Origin: Paenibacillus sp. FSL R7-0204 | GTDB lineage: Bacteria > Bacillota > Bacilli > Paenibacillales > Paenibacillaceae | Assembly: GCF_038002225.1 (NCBI RefSeq) | Contig: NZ_JBBOCA010000001.1 | Span: 3,534,001-3,598,000, forward strand | DNA: 64,000 nucleotides | Direction: 5' to 3' | Shown: positions 9,184 through 16,456 of the stretch, piece after piece | Layout: the number at the start of each line of letters is the position of its first letter | Numbering within the stretch: the first letter of the stretch is position 1 | Position numbers and translations under genes: made by a program | Notes under the pieces: generated by a model | Told to the model about the DNA's origin: nothing | The model's input: only the letters and a program-made list of their open reading frames with translations | The model's database searches: none

Positions 9184-9236
9184 GCCATTCTGACGAAGGA
9201 GACGTTGTCCTTCCGGACGGAATGGTCTTTATTTTG
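9184..9236 (+). terminator. Imperfect intrinsic terminator
   Basis: GCCATTC...CGAAGGA pairs with TCCTTC...GAATGGTC and is followed by TTTATTTT. It lies 30 bp after the DUF3939-like gene. Confidence 0.55.
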
Positions 9237-9308
9237 CGCCACGGGGCGTAGTACAATAAGCATCTGGTGTTTTATCGCAGAATTGGACGACAGAAGGGGA
9301 GCGTATAC

Positions 9309-9980
9309 ATGAGAGAGGTACAAGCTTTGCTGTTTGATCTGGACAACACCCTGATGGACCGGGATCAGACCTTCCGCAGCTTCAGCACGAAGTTTGTGCA
9401 GGATCACCTGGGACATCTTAGCGAAGAGCAGGCCGTGCAGGTGGTGGAGGATATGATTATCAGGGATGCTGACGGATACCGGGATAAGGATGGGTTCTTC
9501 GCGGAACTGAGCGAGGTTCTTCCTTGGGAGAAGGTGTTGACCGCTGCGGACATCCGGGCCTATTATGACGAGACCTATATCCGCCACGGGGCGATGATGA
9601 AGCATGCGGTGGAGACGCTGGAGTATTGCCGGGAACGCGGATATCCGCTGGGCCTGGTCACGAACGGCGGCACAGATATTCAATATGGCAAAATCGATCT
9701 GCTCGGACTCCGCGGCTACTTCCGCACGATTGTCATTTCGGGCGAAGCCGGGATCAGCAAGCCTGATCCTGCGATCTACCGCTTAGCCCTGGAACGCCTG
9801 GGTTCCACGGCGGAGCAGACTGTATTCATCGGGGATCACCCCGTGAATGATATCTGGGGGGCGGCGCAGAGCGGGATGGATACAATCTGGCTGAAACGCA
9901 ATCACCCTTGGGATGAATCGCTGAACGTGAAGCCGTTCGCGGTCATTCAGGAGCTGGAGGAGCTCCGGGGTATTATTTAA
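9309..9980 (+). CDS. HAD-superfamily hydrolase, YjjG-like
   Basis: The ATG at 9309 follows AAGGGGAG; the longer TTG-initiated frame at 9267 lacks a site. The 223-residue product has HAD motif I DLDNTLMDRD, motif II (LVTNGG), the Lys of motif III in GEAGISKPDP and motif IV GDHPVNDIWGA. The helical cap between residues ~20 and 95 is typical of subfamily IA. It is a likely phosphatase on nucleotides or sugar phosphates; the substrate is unknown. It stands alone. Confidence 0.85.
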   Translation: MREVQALLFDLDNTLMDRDQTFRSFSTKFVQDHLGHLSEEQAVQVVEDMIIRDADGYRDKDGFFAELSEVLPWEKVLTAADIRAYYDETYIRHGAMMKHAVETLEYCRERGYPLGLVTNGGTDIQYGKIDLLGLRGYFRTIVISGEAGISKPDPAIYRLALERLGSTAEQTVFIGDHPVNDIWGAAQSGMDTIWLKRNHPWDESLNVKPFAVIQELEELRGII

Positions 9981-9997
9981 GCAAGTTAGGCCCACTG

Positions 9998-10025
9998 TTG
10001 ACAAACGGTATCCGGGCCGTATATT
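9998..10025 (+). promoter_or_regulatory. SigA promoter of the 26-aa peptide gene
   Basis: Perfect -35 TTGACA (9998-10003), 16-nt spacer and -10 TATATT (10020-10025). An alternative -10, TATTAT, gives an 18-nt spacer. It drives the small ORF at 10062. Confidence 0.7.
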
Positions 10026-10061
10026 ATTACAGCATATTATTTCGGAAGGAGACGATGTCAA

Positions 10062-10142
10062 ATGGCAGTTTATACTAGCGGTTCAGGATTGGTTGCTACT
10101 GTTGTGGATACGTGTCTTCCGGGAAATGCGGCTGTGGAGTAA
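10062..10142 (+). CDS. Orphan 26-residue peptide with one cysteine
   Basis: The ATG lies behind a strong GGAAGGAGACG site. The product starts MAVYTSGSGLVATVVD and ends TCLPGNAAVE. It is rich in small residues, has no charged N-terminus and no membrane helix, and carries a single Cys near the C-terminus. Promoter (9998-10025), ribosome site, ORF and terminator (10187-10223) form a complete, isolated transcription unit. No family is recognised. It could be a signalling or modified peptide, a small structural spore peptide, or the coding part of a dual-function RNA. Confidence 0.6.
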   Translation: MAVYTSGSGLVATVVDTCLPGNAAVE

Positions 10143-10186
10143 TTATTAATCCCAGCTTCACAAGCAAGCTCTATGATGCCTTCTGG

Positions 10187-10223
10187 AGCCGCCGGGAACC
10201 GTATCGGTTCCGGCGGCTTTTTT
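10187..10223 (+). terminator. Strong terminator of the 26-aa peptide gene
   Basis: AGCCGCCGGGAACCG pairs with CGGTTCCGGCGGCT (one bulge) followed by TTTTTT. A near copy of this hairpin recurs at 10374-10407. Confidence 0.9.
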
Positions 10224-10253
10224 GCGTGTGCAGGTCTGCTGCATCACGCCCGA

Positions 10254-10407
10254 AATAGCGGTGTTTGCTCCTTCTCACGAAGAGAGTAGCTTCCGCTATT
10301 CTGGAATGACTCTGCCCAGCGGCGGTCCTTTGCTGTACTACAGCATAGGCCGGACCGCTGCAGGTCTGCCATTGCCGCCGGAACCTTTGGGTTCCGGCGG
10401 TTTTTTT
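10254..10407 (+). other. Hairpin cluster upstream of rsgA, candidate leader or small RNA
   Basis: Three successive hairpins are visible. AATAGCGG/CCGCTATT (10254-10300) has an inner TCTC/GAGA stem. GCGGTCC/GGACCGC (10322-10358) encloses GCTGTA/TACAGC. The third is a terminator (10374-10407). No convincing ORF with a ribosome site lies here and no clear promoter was found. It may be a structured leader of rsgA ending in an attenuator, or an independent small RNA. It matches no riboswitch class that I recognise. Confidence 0.4.
10374..10407 (+). terminator. Terminator or attenuator 90 bp before rsgA
   Basis: CCGCCGGAACC and GGTTCCGGCGG pair around TTTG and are followed by seven T. The stem is nearly the same as that at 10187-10223. 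Confidence 0.85.
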
Positions 10408-10497
10408 GTATGCGGCGTGAGGAGCCAATGCTGCCCGGAGATACATGGACGATGTGTTAAGCGGAGGTATGATAATAACCCATTCAGGAGGAAATAC

Positions 10498-11601
10498 ATG
10501 AATATCGATATCAAGCTTGAACAGTACGGATGGAATGAAGAATGGAACAGAAAATGGACAGATAAGCTGCGGCTGCTGGACGACAGGGAGTATGCGCCGG
10601 GCCGGATTGCCGGAGATTTCGGCAGTAAATACAGAGTAATTACCACAGCAGGTGAAATATGGGGTGAGCTGTCAGGCAAGTTCCGGCATTCGCTGAGCGG
10701 GTCCGGCGAGTATCCGGCGGTAGGCGACTGGGTGGTCCTGGCGATGCAGGATGGAGGAGCGCATGCAGTAATTCATGGCGTGCTTCCCCGTCACAGCGTC
10801 ATCTCGCGTAAGGTGGCGGGCCCGACTCAGGAGGAGCAGATTGTGGCTTCCAATGTGGATACCCTATTCCTGGTCAGTGCACTGAATGATGATTTCAATG
10901 TGCGGCGGATGGAGCGTTATCTGATTATGGCCTGGAACAGCGGAGCGAGTCCCGTCATTCTATTGACCAAGGCAGATCTGTGCACCGAGCCGGAGCGGAA
11001 AATGGCCGAAATGCAGCAGGCGGCTCCCGGTGTCCCGGTCCATGTAGTCAGCGCCTTGCTGGGTGACGGACGGGAGGAGCTTCAGCCCTACATCGGCTGC
11101 GGCCAGACGGTCGCTCTGACCGGTTCGTCCGGCTGCGGCAAATCGACGATGGTCAACTGGCTCAGCGGCCGCAATCTGCAGCTCACCCAGGATGTGCGGG
11201 AAGGGGACAGCCGCGGACGTCATACGACTACACACCGCGAGCTGTTCATCCTCCCGGATGGCGGAATCATCGTCGATACGCCTGGAATGCGCGAGCTGCA
11301 ATTATGGGAGGATGACGGCGGGCTGGACCTGGCGTTCGGTGAGATCAGTACACTTGCGGCGGAATGCCGCTTCAGTGATTGCACTCATACACGGGAGGAA
11401 GGCTGCGCCGTGCTTGAGGCGGCTGCGAGTGGTGTGCTGGACGGGAAGCGGCTGCAGAATTACCACAAGACGCAGAAGGAGCTGCAATTCCAGAACAGCA
11501 AGGAAGCGCGGCAGAAGCGCAAGACAGCCGCCGCCTCTACCAAAAGCACTCCGCCCCGTGCCAAGGCGGGCAGCTGGCAGCGGGTGCTGGACGAATATTG
11601 A
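10498..11601 (+). CDS. rsgA: Ribosome small-subunit GTPase RsgA (paralogue)
   Basis: The ATG at 10498 follows AGGAGG; the frame stays open upstream by chance through the hairpin cluster. The 367-residue protein has an N-terminal OB-like domain, then a circularly permuted GTPase with G4 (LLTKAD) before G1 (GSSGCGKST) and G3 (DTPGMRELQLW). A C-terminal zinc site follows (CRFSDCTHTREEGC). RsgA releases late assembly factors from the 30S subunit. The main rsgA of Bacillales sits beside prpC-prkC, so this stand-alone, longer gene is probably a second paralogue; that is inference. The basic, Lys-rich tail (KEARQKRKT) suits rRNA binding. Confidence 0.88.
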   Translation: MNIDIKLEQYGWNEEWNRKWTDKLRLLDDREYAPGRIAGDFGSKYRVITTAGEIWGELSGKFRHSLSGSGEYPAVGDWVVLAMQDGGAHAVIHGVLPRHSVISRKVAGPTQEEQIVASNVDTLFLVSALNDDFNVRRMERYLIMAWNSGASPVILLTKADLCTEPERKMAEMQQAAPGVPVHVVSALLGDGREELQPYIGCGQTVALTGSSGCGKSTMVNWLSGRNLQLTQDVREGDSRGRHTTTHRELFILPDGGIIVDTPGMRELQLWEDDGGLDLAFGEISTLAAECRFSDCTHTREEGCAVLEAAASGVLDGKRLQNYHKTQKELQFQNSKEARQKRKTAAASTKSTPPRAKAGSWQRVLDEY

Positions 11602-12014
11602 GCGGCGCTGAAATCCCAAGGCGTTGTAGAAGCATAGAAGCGAGCATGGGAATAGGGATGAAAGTTTGCATGACGGATTAAACTTGCTGGATGTTGAGCA
11701 TTGTGTAAGCAGGAGCTACGTCATCCCGGAGAGTAGTTGAAAAACGTATCTTAATTTGGTGACTTAAGAGCATTTTGGGAAATTAGGTGGATAAACGTCA
11801 CTTGTTACCCCGCTAATACATCAATTGGGAAGGGTTGGAGGAGATTAAGTGCCTTTTTTCCAACTGCTCTCTAGATTGAGGCCTCCTGTTCGATAGCAAG
11901 TGGAGAAAATCCACCTGCTTCAGCAACTGTTATAGCAGTGGCATCTGGCCCTTTCCCAAAAGTAGATGTTCTAATGAGGAGCCAAGTTCTCGATTTTCTA
12001 AAAGCTTCAAACAT
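11602..12014. other. Gene-free spacer
   Basis: About 410 bp without an ORF carrying a ribosome site. It is AT-rich, with scattered words such as GGTGGATAAACGTCACTTG and CAAGTGGAGAAAATCCACC (the latter partly palindromic). It looks like decayed intergenic sequence, and I see no confident feature. Confidence 0.5.
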
Positions 12015-12046
12015 TAAATAAAGAGCTGTCCCAAGTTTGGGACAGC
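12015..12046 (-). terminator. Terminator of azoR
   Basis: GCTGTCCCAA/TTGGGACAGC forms a 10-bp stem followed on the minus strand by TCTTTATTT. The sequence between it and the azoR stop recurs beside the gene at 43205. Confidence 0.8.
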
Positions 12047-12078
12047 CCCCTTCGTATGCTGGATCATATAATAGCAGA

Positions 12079-12705
12079 TTAGAACGATGCTGCTGCTGTC
12101 TTGGCCAGTTGCAGACCGGAAGCGATAATGTCAGCGGATTTGTCCGGGTTCTGGTTGTGTCCTTCGATGATTACCTGTGTAGTTTCTTTGAAGCCCCAGA
12201 AGTTCAGGTTGCCCATGATGAAGTTAACAGCCATTTCAGCGCTTGCGGCCGGGCCTTCGGAGTACACGCCGCCTCTGGCGTTCAGAACAGCTGCTTTTTT
12301 ACCAGTCAGTAATCCTACTGGACCTTCAGCAGTATACTTGAAGGTAGTTCCAGCCTGGTTCAAGTAATCGATATAAGTGTGCAGTACAGCCGGAACGGTC
12401 ATGTTCCAGAGCGGGAAGGCGAATACTACTTTGTCAGCGGCCAGGAACTGGTCCAGATATTTCTTCACAAGTGCTGCGCCTGCTGCTTCTTCAGGAGTAG
12501 CTTCGAAGCCTTGAGCGGCTTTGTATACACCAGTGATCAGAGTGTTATCGTAGTAAGGAAGCTGTTCAGCGAACAGGTCGAGTTCAGTGATCTGGTCCTG
12601 AGGATGAGTCTCCTTGTAGCTGGACAGGAATTCGTTGTAGAGCTGAACACTTACGGATTGCTCGGCAGGGCGGTTATTAGCTTTGATAAACAGTACATTC
12701 GACAT
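12079..12705 (-). CDS. azoR: FMN-dependent NADH-azoreductase
   Basis: A 208-residue flavodoxin-fold protein starting MSNVLFIKANNRPAEQSVS, with the FMN-contact stretches FAFPLWNMTVPAVLHTYID and NARGGVYS typical of AzoR. The family uses NADH to reduce azo compounds and quinones two electrons at a time, and it acts in the cytoplasm. The ATG follows AAGGAG. An AT-rich ~60-bp upstream region with ATCGATAGTTAATATTAAAT could hold an operator (MarR- or HxlR-type regulators often control these genes); this is speculation. It is monocistronic. Confidence 0.9.
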   Translation of the reverse strand: MSNVLFIKANNRPAEQSVSVQLYNEFLSSYKETHPQDQITELDLFAEQLPYYDNTLITGVYKAAQGFEATPEEAAGAALVKKYLDQFLAADKVVFAFPLWNMTVPAVLHTYIDYLNQAGTTFKYTAEGPVGLLTGKKAAVLNARGGVYSEGPAASAEMAVNFIMGNLNFWGFKETTQVIIEGHNQNPDKSADIIASGLQLAKTAAASF

Positions 12706-12927
12706 TATGATTTCTCCTTAGATATCTATTTAATATTAACTATCGATAATATAGCATTTAATTTTTAGTTTGTAAATATCCGTCGGATAAAATTTTTATT
12801 CTGCCTACAGAAGCTGCTATCCTTCGCAAATGTACCATATCTTCTATAACAGCGTTCTGATTCGTTTTGAACGGTCTATATGTAGTATTCCTAATTTCGC
12901 AAGCGGTGCAGGCGCAGTCAGGGACAA

Positions 12928-12953
12928 GTTTAAGGAATCAGCGGCCCGGTTAT
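12928..12953 (+). promoter_or_regulatory. SigB-like promoter
   Basis: GTTTAA (12928-12933), 14-nt spacer, GGTTAT (12948-12953). This matches the general-stress consensus GTTTAA-N12-14-GGGTAT with one mismatch. No good SigA promoter is visible for the downstream genes. Confidence 0.45.
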
Positions 12954-12978
12954 ATAGGTGATATAAGGAGAAGAGGAA

Positions 12979-13020
12979 ATGATTCCCTCTCCAGATCACG
13001 GGACTAAGCCCCCCATTTAA
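12979..13020 (+). CDS. 13-residue leader ORF
   Basis: AAGGAG lies 8 nt before an ATG that opens MIPSPDHGTKPPI and ends in TAA. The stop abuts the AAAGGAG of the next gene, so translation of the two could be coupled. It may be a leader peptide or simply a chance ORF with a good site. Confidence 0.35.
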   Translation: MIPSPDHGTKPPI

Positions 13021-13033
13021 AGGAGCGATTGAC

Positions 13034-13171
13034 ATGTCCATCGACCGTTTCATCCTGAAGAAACTGGACAGCTGTCACGAAGAGCATACCCGGCGTAACC
13101 TGGTGAAGTTGTTCAAATTGCGAATTAAAAAGGCGGAGAAAGAGGAGAACCGGAACCTCCGGATTGGATGA
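13034..13171 (+). CDS. Small basic protein, 45 residues
   Basis: The ATG follows AAAGGAG. The product starts MSIDRFILKKLDSCHEEH and continues with a strongly basic helix (RRNLVKLFKLRIKKAEK), with no signal or membrane segment. It is preceded by a SigB-like promoter and a 13-codon ORF, and followed by a terminator at 13217-13254. Nothing similar is recognised. A nucleic-acid- or membrane-associated role would suit the charge, but this is inference. Confidence 0.6.
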   Translation: MSIDRFILKKLDSCHEEHTRRNLVKLFKLRIKKAEKEENRNLRIG

Positions 13172-13216
13172 CTGCCGGTATAATGTTGAGTGTTAAGCCC
13201 CTGTAACCCATAGACT

Positions 13217-13254
13217 AAGCGCATCCCTCATTTGCGGGCATGTGCTTTTTTATT
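13217..13254 (+). terminator. Terminator after the 45-residue gene
   Basis: AAGCGCATCCC pairs with GGGCATGTGCTT (one bulge), followed by TTTTTATTTT. Confidence 0.7.
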
Positions 13255-13337
13255 TTATTAGGAAAATACTGTCTTAGCTGTGGGCCTAATGTAGGCGATT
13301 TTCACTTGTTGTTGTTTATCCATATATGTATACCGGC

Positions 13338-13369
13338 AAAAAAATATCCCTCTGTTTAATAGAGGGATA
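13338..13369 (-). terminator. Terminator overlapping the end of the 79-residue gene
   Basis: On the minus strand TATCCCTCT...AGAGGGATA forms the stem, followed by seven T. The stop codon of the gene (13356-13358) lies in the loop, so the last codons of the CDS build one arm. Confidence 0.85.
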
Positions 13370-13595
13370 AGGCCAATGAATCATTTTCACTGTAACTGTG
13401 CAATATAGCTTCTGAGCCTTTAATTTCGATACTGATCAGGGAATTCAAACAGGTCTGCAAGGCATTTTTGCCTTTTTGAATTTTGAGTTCAAGGGTGCTG
13501 TTTAGCAGTCGAAGTACTTTTTGGGTCGGCTGTTTGTTTTCTGTTGTGAAATATACAGGGACAAGCTTGTTTTGAAATGTGATGAGCATTCTCAT
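13356..13595 (-). CDS. Hypothetical protein, 79 residues
   Basis: The ATG at 13595 follows GCGAGGTGG at 7-8 nt and is preferred over the upstream GTG that overlaps the ribosome site. The product starts MRMLITFQNKLVPVYFTTEN and is soluble with a basic middle (LELKIQKGKN). The base composition is more AT-rich than in neighbouring genes. It is monocistronic with an embedded terminator. No family is recognised. Confidence 0.55.
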   Translation of the reverse strand: MRMLITFQNKLVPVYFTTENKQPTQKVLRLLNSTLELKIQKGKNALQTCLNSLISIEIKGSEAILHSYSENDSLALSLY

Positions 13596-13778
13596 TTTGA
13601 AAACCACCTCGCTAAAAGTATTTCATGGTATTGATCTTACCCTGTGTTTCTTAATTTTACCTTAAAATTAGCTTATGATAACATAAAGATTGCAAGTTTT
13701 ATAGTTTTGCTGTTTTTTTGAAAGCCACTCATTTACAGTAATACTTACATGTATGCTACAGAGGAAGGGATAAAGAAT

Positions 13779-14423
13779 GTGAATAAGCAAGATTGTATCT
13801 GTCTGGCACAGTATCTGTTCCCGGGTGAGACCCAGCGTAGAGTGGTGGCAGAGCTCCTGCACACAGCCGCTGGCTCCAAGCGGATATGCAGAATGAAATT
13901 CAATGAGCGTGAATATGCGCAGGATGTATGCCTGCAAGTACATAAGGATAAGATCCTCCTGACAGGATTAACGGAAGAGGACGATTTCAGATGCGAGCTA
14001 AAGGAGCCGGCAGAGAGAAAGCGCGCCTGCTATTACCTGTTCAATTGCTTCGAGCGTGCGCAGCCCCGGAACTATTCTGCTCCAGCGGTATTCCTGTCCA
14101 GACGGAGTTATGAGGAGATTCATAAGAAGGCCGGAACGTGGAACCTCTGTGTGCTGGCGGCTTCACTGGAAGCGGAGACAGGTGATCCTGATAGCTCTGT
14201 GGAATTGGCTAAAGTACTTAAGAACCGGACAGCGTCCGGTGAACTGCGGTTATGTGCGAGGAATGATGAGGGCTGGACCCTCCAGCAGATCTCTTACATT
14301 GAAGCTTCTTCGGGCGGATGGCTTCTACGCAGCAGCGGTGAACAGGATGACGGTTATATCATTGCGTTCCCGCTGACCCGGGCGGAGCTATGCCATGCTT
14401 TTGGAGAATGGCTGCTCTATTAA
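13779..14423 (+). CDS. Hypothetical protein, 214 residues
   Basis: The GTG at 13779 has AGGAAGGGA about 9 nt upstream; an ATG at 13749 lacks a site. The product starts VNKQDCICLAQYLFPGETQR. It contains several cysteines and a conserved-looking acidic loop (LLTGLTEEDDFRCELKEP), and the C-terminus reads RAELCHAFGEWLLY. No signal, membrane segment or known motif is visible. The length and two-part appearance suggest a two-domain cytoplasmic protein. I do not recognise it. Confidence 0.6.
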   Translation: MNKQDCICLAQYLFPGETQRRVVAELLHTAAGSKRICRMKFNEREYAQDVCLQVHKDKILLTGLTEEDDFRCELKEPAERKRACYYLFNCFERAQPRNYSAPAVFLSRRSYEEIHKKAGTWNLCVLAASLEAETGDPDSSVELAKVLKNRTASGELRLCARNDEGWTLQQISYIEASSGGWLLRSSGEQDDGYIIAFPLTRAELCHAFGEWLLY

Positions 14424-14651
14424 GATTGTTCTTGCAAAATAGCCGCGCCGGAAGCACCGCCCCACTCTGACGAGTCCGGCTCGCTGGTCTGGTACAGCGT
14501 GAATACGGCACTGCGATCGTTCATAATGTGGGCGGGGTTAATGCACCGAATAAAATGTAAGCGTTTTATATATTGTGCTTTAACCTTTCCATAGACTCCC
14601 GCATATGCATAGAGCAAGGGCGAAAGACCCGGGAGGAAAGGAGTGGAGAGG

Positions 14652-15662
14652 ATGAAAGGGTTCAAAAGATTGTCATTGCCGTTCTTGTTGATACTTGTGC
14701 TCGGCTCTGTTCTTGCAGGCTGTGGCAGTAAATCCGGTGATGTCAAGGTGAAGATCGGCGAAGTTACCCGTTCCGTGTTCTATGCGCCTGAATATGTGGC
14801 TTTATCGCAGGGCTTTTTCAAGAATGAAGGGTTGGATGTGGAGCTGCAGACGATACCTGGCGGAGATAAAACGATGACTGCCCTGCTATCAGGAGCCATC
14901 GATGTGGCGCTGGTCGGTTCGGAGACCTCAATTTACGTGTACCAGCAGGGGGCGGAAGATCCTGTAATCAATTTTGCCCAGCTTACGCAGCGGGATGGAA
15001 CCTTTTTGTTCGCGCGTACACCGGACAGCCATTTTACATGGGACAAAGTGAAGGGCTCGACCTTCCTGGGGCAAAGGCAAGGGGGCATGCCGCAGATGGC
15101 GGGCGCATTCACGCTGCGCAGCAAGGGGATTGATGCTGGGAAGGATCTGACGCTGATCCAGAACATTGATTTTGCCAATATTGCCGGCGCGTTTGCTTCA
15201 GGGACCGGAGATTATGTGCAGCTGTTCGAGCCTCAGGCATCGATCTTCGAGCGTGAAGGCCGGGGCCAGGTGGTCGCTTCCTTCGGGGTAGAGAGCGGTT
15301 ATCTGCCGTATACGGTATTCATGTCCAAGCAGAGCTACATGACTAAGAATCAGGATACGGTGCAGAAATTCACCAATGCGGTCCAGCGTGCCCAGTTATG
15401 GGTGAAGGCTCATAATCCTGAGGAGATTGCTGACGCGGTTATGCCTTATTTTGAAAAGATTGACCGGGGCATTGTGGTCTCTGCCATCGGCCGTTATAAA
15501 GAACAGGATACCTATGCGGTGAATCCGGTAATTGATGACACGGAATGGAATAATCTGCTGGATGTCATTGACCATGCCGGTGAGCTGAAGGAACGAATCC
15601 CTGCCGCTAAAATTGTTAATAACAGCTTTGCAGAGCAGGCAGAGAGCACCATTAAGGAGTGA
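14652..15662 (+). CDS. ABC importer substrate-binding lipoprotein (SsuA/ThiY/YtlA-like)
   Basis: A 336-residue protein with a lipoprotein signal (LLILVLGSVLAGCGSK; lipobox LAGC, Cys near residue 24). The mature part is NMT1/SsuA-like: RSVFYAPEYVALSQGFFKNE, then GDKTMTALLSGAIDVALVGSE. This family captures sulfonates, taurine, nitrate or thiamine precursors. The ATG at 14652 has AAAGGAG 8 nt upstream. The first gene of a three-gene importer operon in the order of Bacillus ytlA-ytlC-ytlD. No TPP riboswitch or S-box was seen in the 228-bp leader, so the substrate is open. Confidence 0.87.
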   Translation: MKGFKRLSLPFLLILVLGSVLAGCGSKSGDVKVKIGEVTRSVFYAPEYVALSQGFFKNEGLDVELQTIPGGDKTMTALLSGAIDVALVGSETSIYVYQQGAEDPVINFAQLTQRDGTFLFARTPDSHFTWDKVKGSTFLGQRQGGMPQMAGAFTLRSKGIDAGKDLTLIQNIDFANIAGAFASGTGDYVQLFEPQASIFEREGRGQVVASFGVESGYLPYTVFMSKQSYMTKNQDTVQKFTNAVQRAQLWVKAHNPEEIADAVMPYFEKIDRGIVVSAIGRYKEQDTYAVNPVIDDTEWNNLLDVIDHAGELKERIPAAKIVNNSFAEQAESTIKE

Positions 15663-15676
15663 GGAGGCCGACCACT

Positions 15677-16456
15677 ATGCTTCCAGTAGTCGAGTTGAAG
15701 GAAGTCACGCACGCCTATCTGGGAGACCGCGAGGCTTCGCTTGCTATAGAGGATCTGAATCTCAGCGTCGGCCAAGGTGAATTCGTCAGTCTGGTCGGAC
15801 CGAGCGGCTGCGGCAAAACAACGATTCTGTCGATCATCGCCGGGCTGCTGCAGGCTTCACGCGGTGAGGTGCTGCTCAGCGGACGTAAGGCCGCGGGACC
15901 TTCACCGGAAGTCGGCTATATGCTCCAGCAGGACTATCTGTTCCCCTGGAGGACGATTGAGGATAACGCGCTGCTCGGGCTGGAGCTGACCGGAAGGCTC
16001 ACAGGAAGCTCGCGTGCCAAATCGCTGCAGCTGCTGGCCGATATGGGGCTGGAAGGCAAGGAGCAAGCCTATCCGGCACAGCTCTCGGGAGGGATGCGCC
16101 AGCGTGTTGCCCTCGTGCGGACACTGGCTACCGACCCCAGCTTGCTGCTGCTTGATGAGCCATTCTCGGCGCTGGACTACCAGATTAAGCTGCAGTTGGA
16201 GGATCTGGTCTCGGAGACGCTGATGCGCCGGGGAACCACGGCGATTCTGGTTACGCATGACCTGTCTGAAGCGATTGCGGTCAGCAGCCGGGTCATTCTG
16301 CTCCAGCCGAATCCGGGCAGAATCCGCAGGATTTTTGAGATTCCGGAAGCGATTCGCCGAACCCCGCCGCTGTATGCGCGGGACCTGCCGGGCTTTGCGG
16401 AGCTTTTTCACGAGGTATGGAAGGAAATGGAGCTGGCAGGGAGGGAAGAAATGTGA
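15677..16456 (+). CDS. ABC importer ATPase (SsuB/TauB-like)
   Basis: A 259-residue ATPase with Walker A GPSGCGKTT, Q-loop LQQDYLFPW, signature LSGGMRQR, Walker B LLLLDEPFSALD and switch His VTHDLSEA. The ATG at 15677 has GAGGAGG at 8-9 nt; a GTG overlapping the preceding stop lacks correct spacing. It provides energy for the importer and lies 14 bp after the binding protein. The final GTGA overlaps the start of the permease gene. Confidence 0.9.
   Translation: MLPVVELKEVTHAYLGDREASLAIEDLNLSVGQGEFVSLVGPSGCGKTTILSIIAGLLQASRGEVLLSGRKAAGPSPEVGYMLQQDYLFPWRTIEDNALLGLELTGRLTGSSRAKSLQLLADMGLEGKEQAYPAQLSGGMRQRVALVRTLATDPSLLLLDEPFSALDYQIKLQLEDLVSETLMRRGTTAILVTHDLSEAIAVSSRVILLQPNPGRIRRIFEIPEAIRRTPPLYARDLPGFAELFHEVWKEMELAGREEM

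Noticed and set aside
10222..10497. 91-codon in-frame extension upstream of rsgA
   Set aside because: It crosses hairpins and a strong terminator, has no ribosome site, and the ATG at 10498 follows AGGAGG.
14420..14521. Minus-strand ORF of ~34 codons starting MNDRSAVFTLYQ
   Set aside because: It looks protein-like but has no ribosome site, promoter or terminator, and lies against the end of the 214-residue gene.
14424..14651. TPP riboswitch or S-box before the SsuA/ThiY-like operon
   Set aside because: No conserved core was found, although the leader is long enough.
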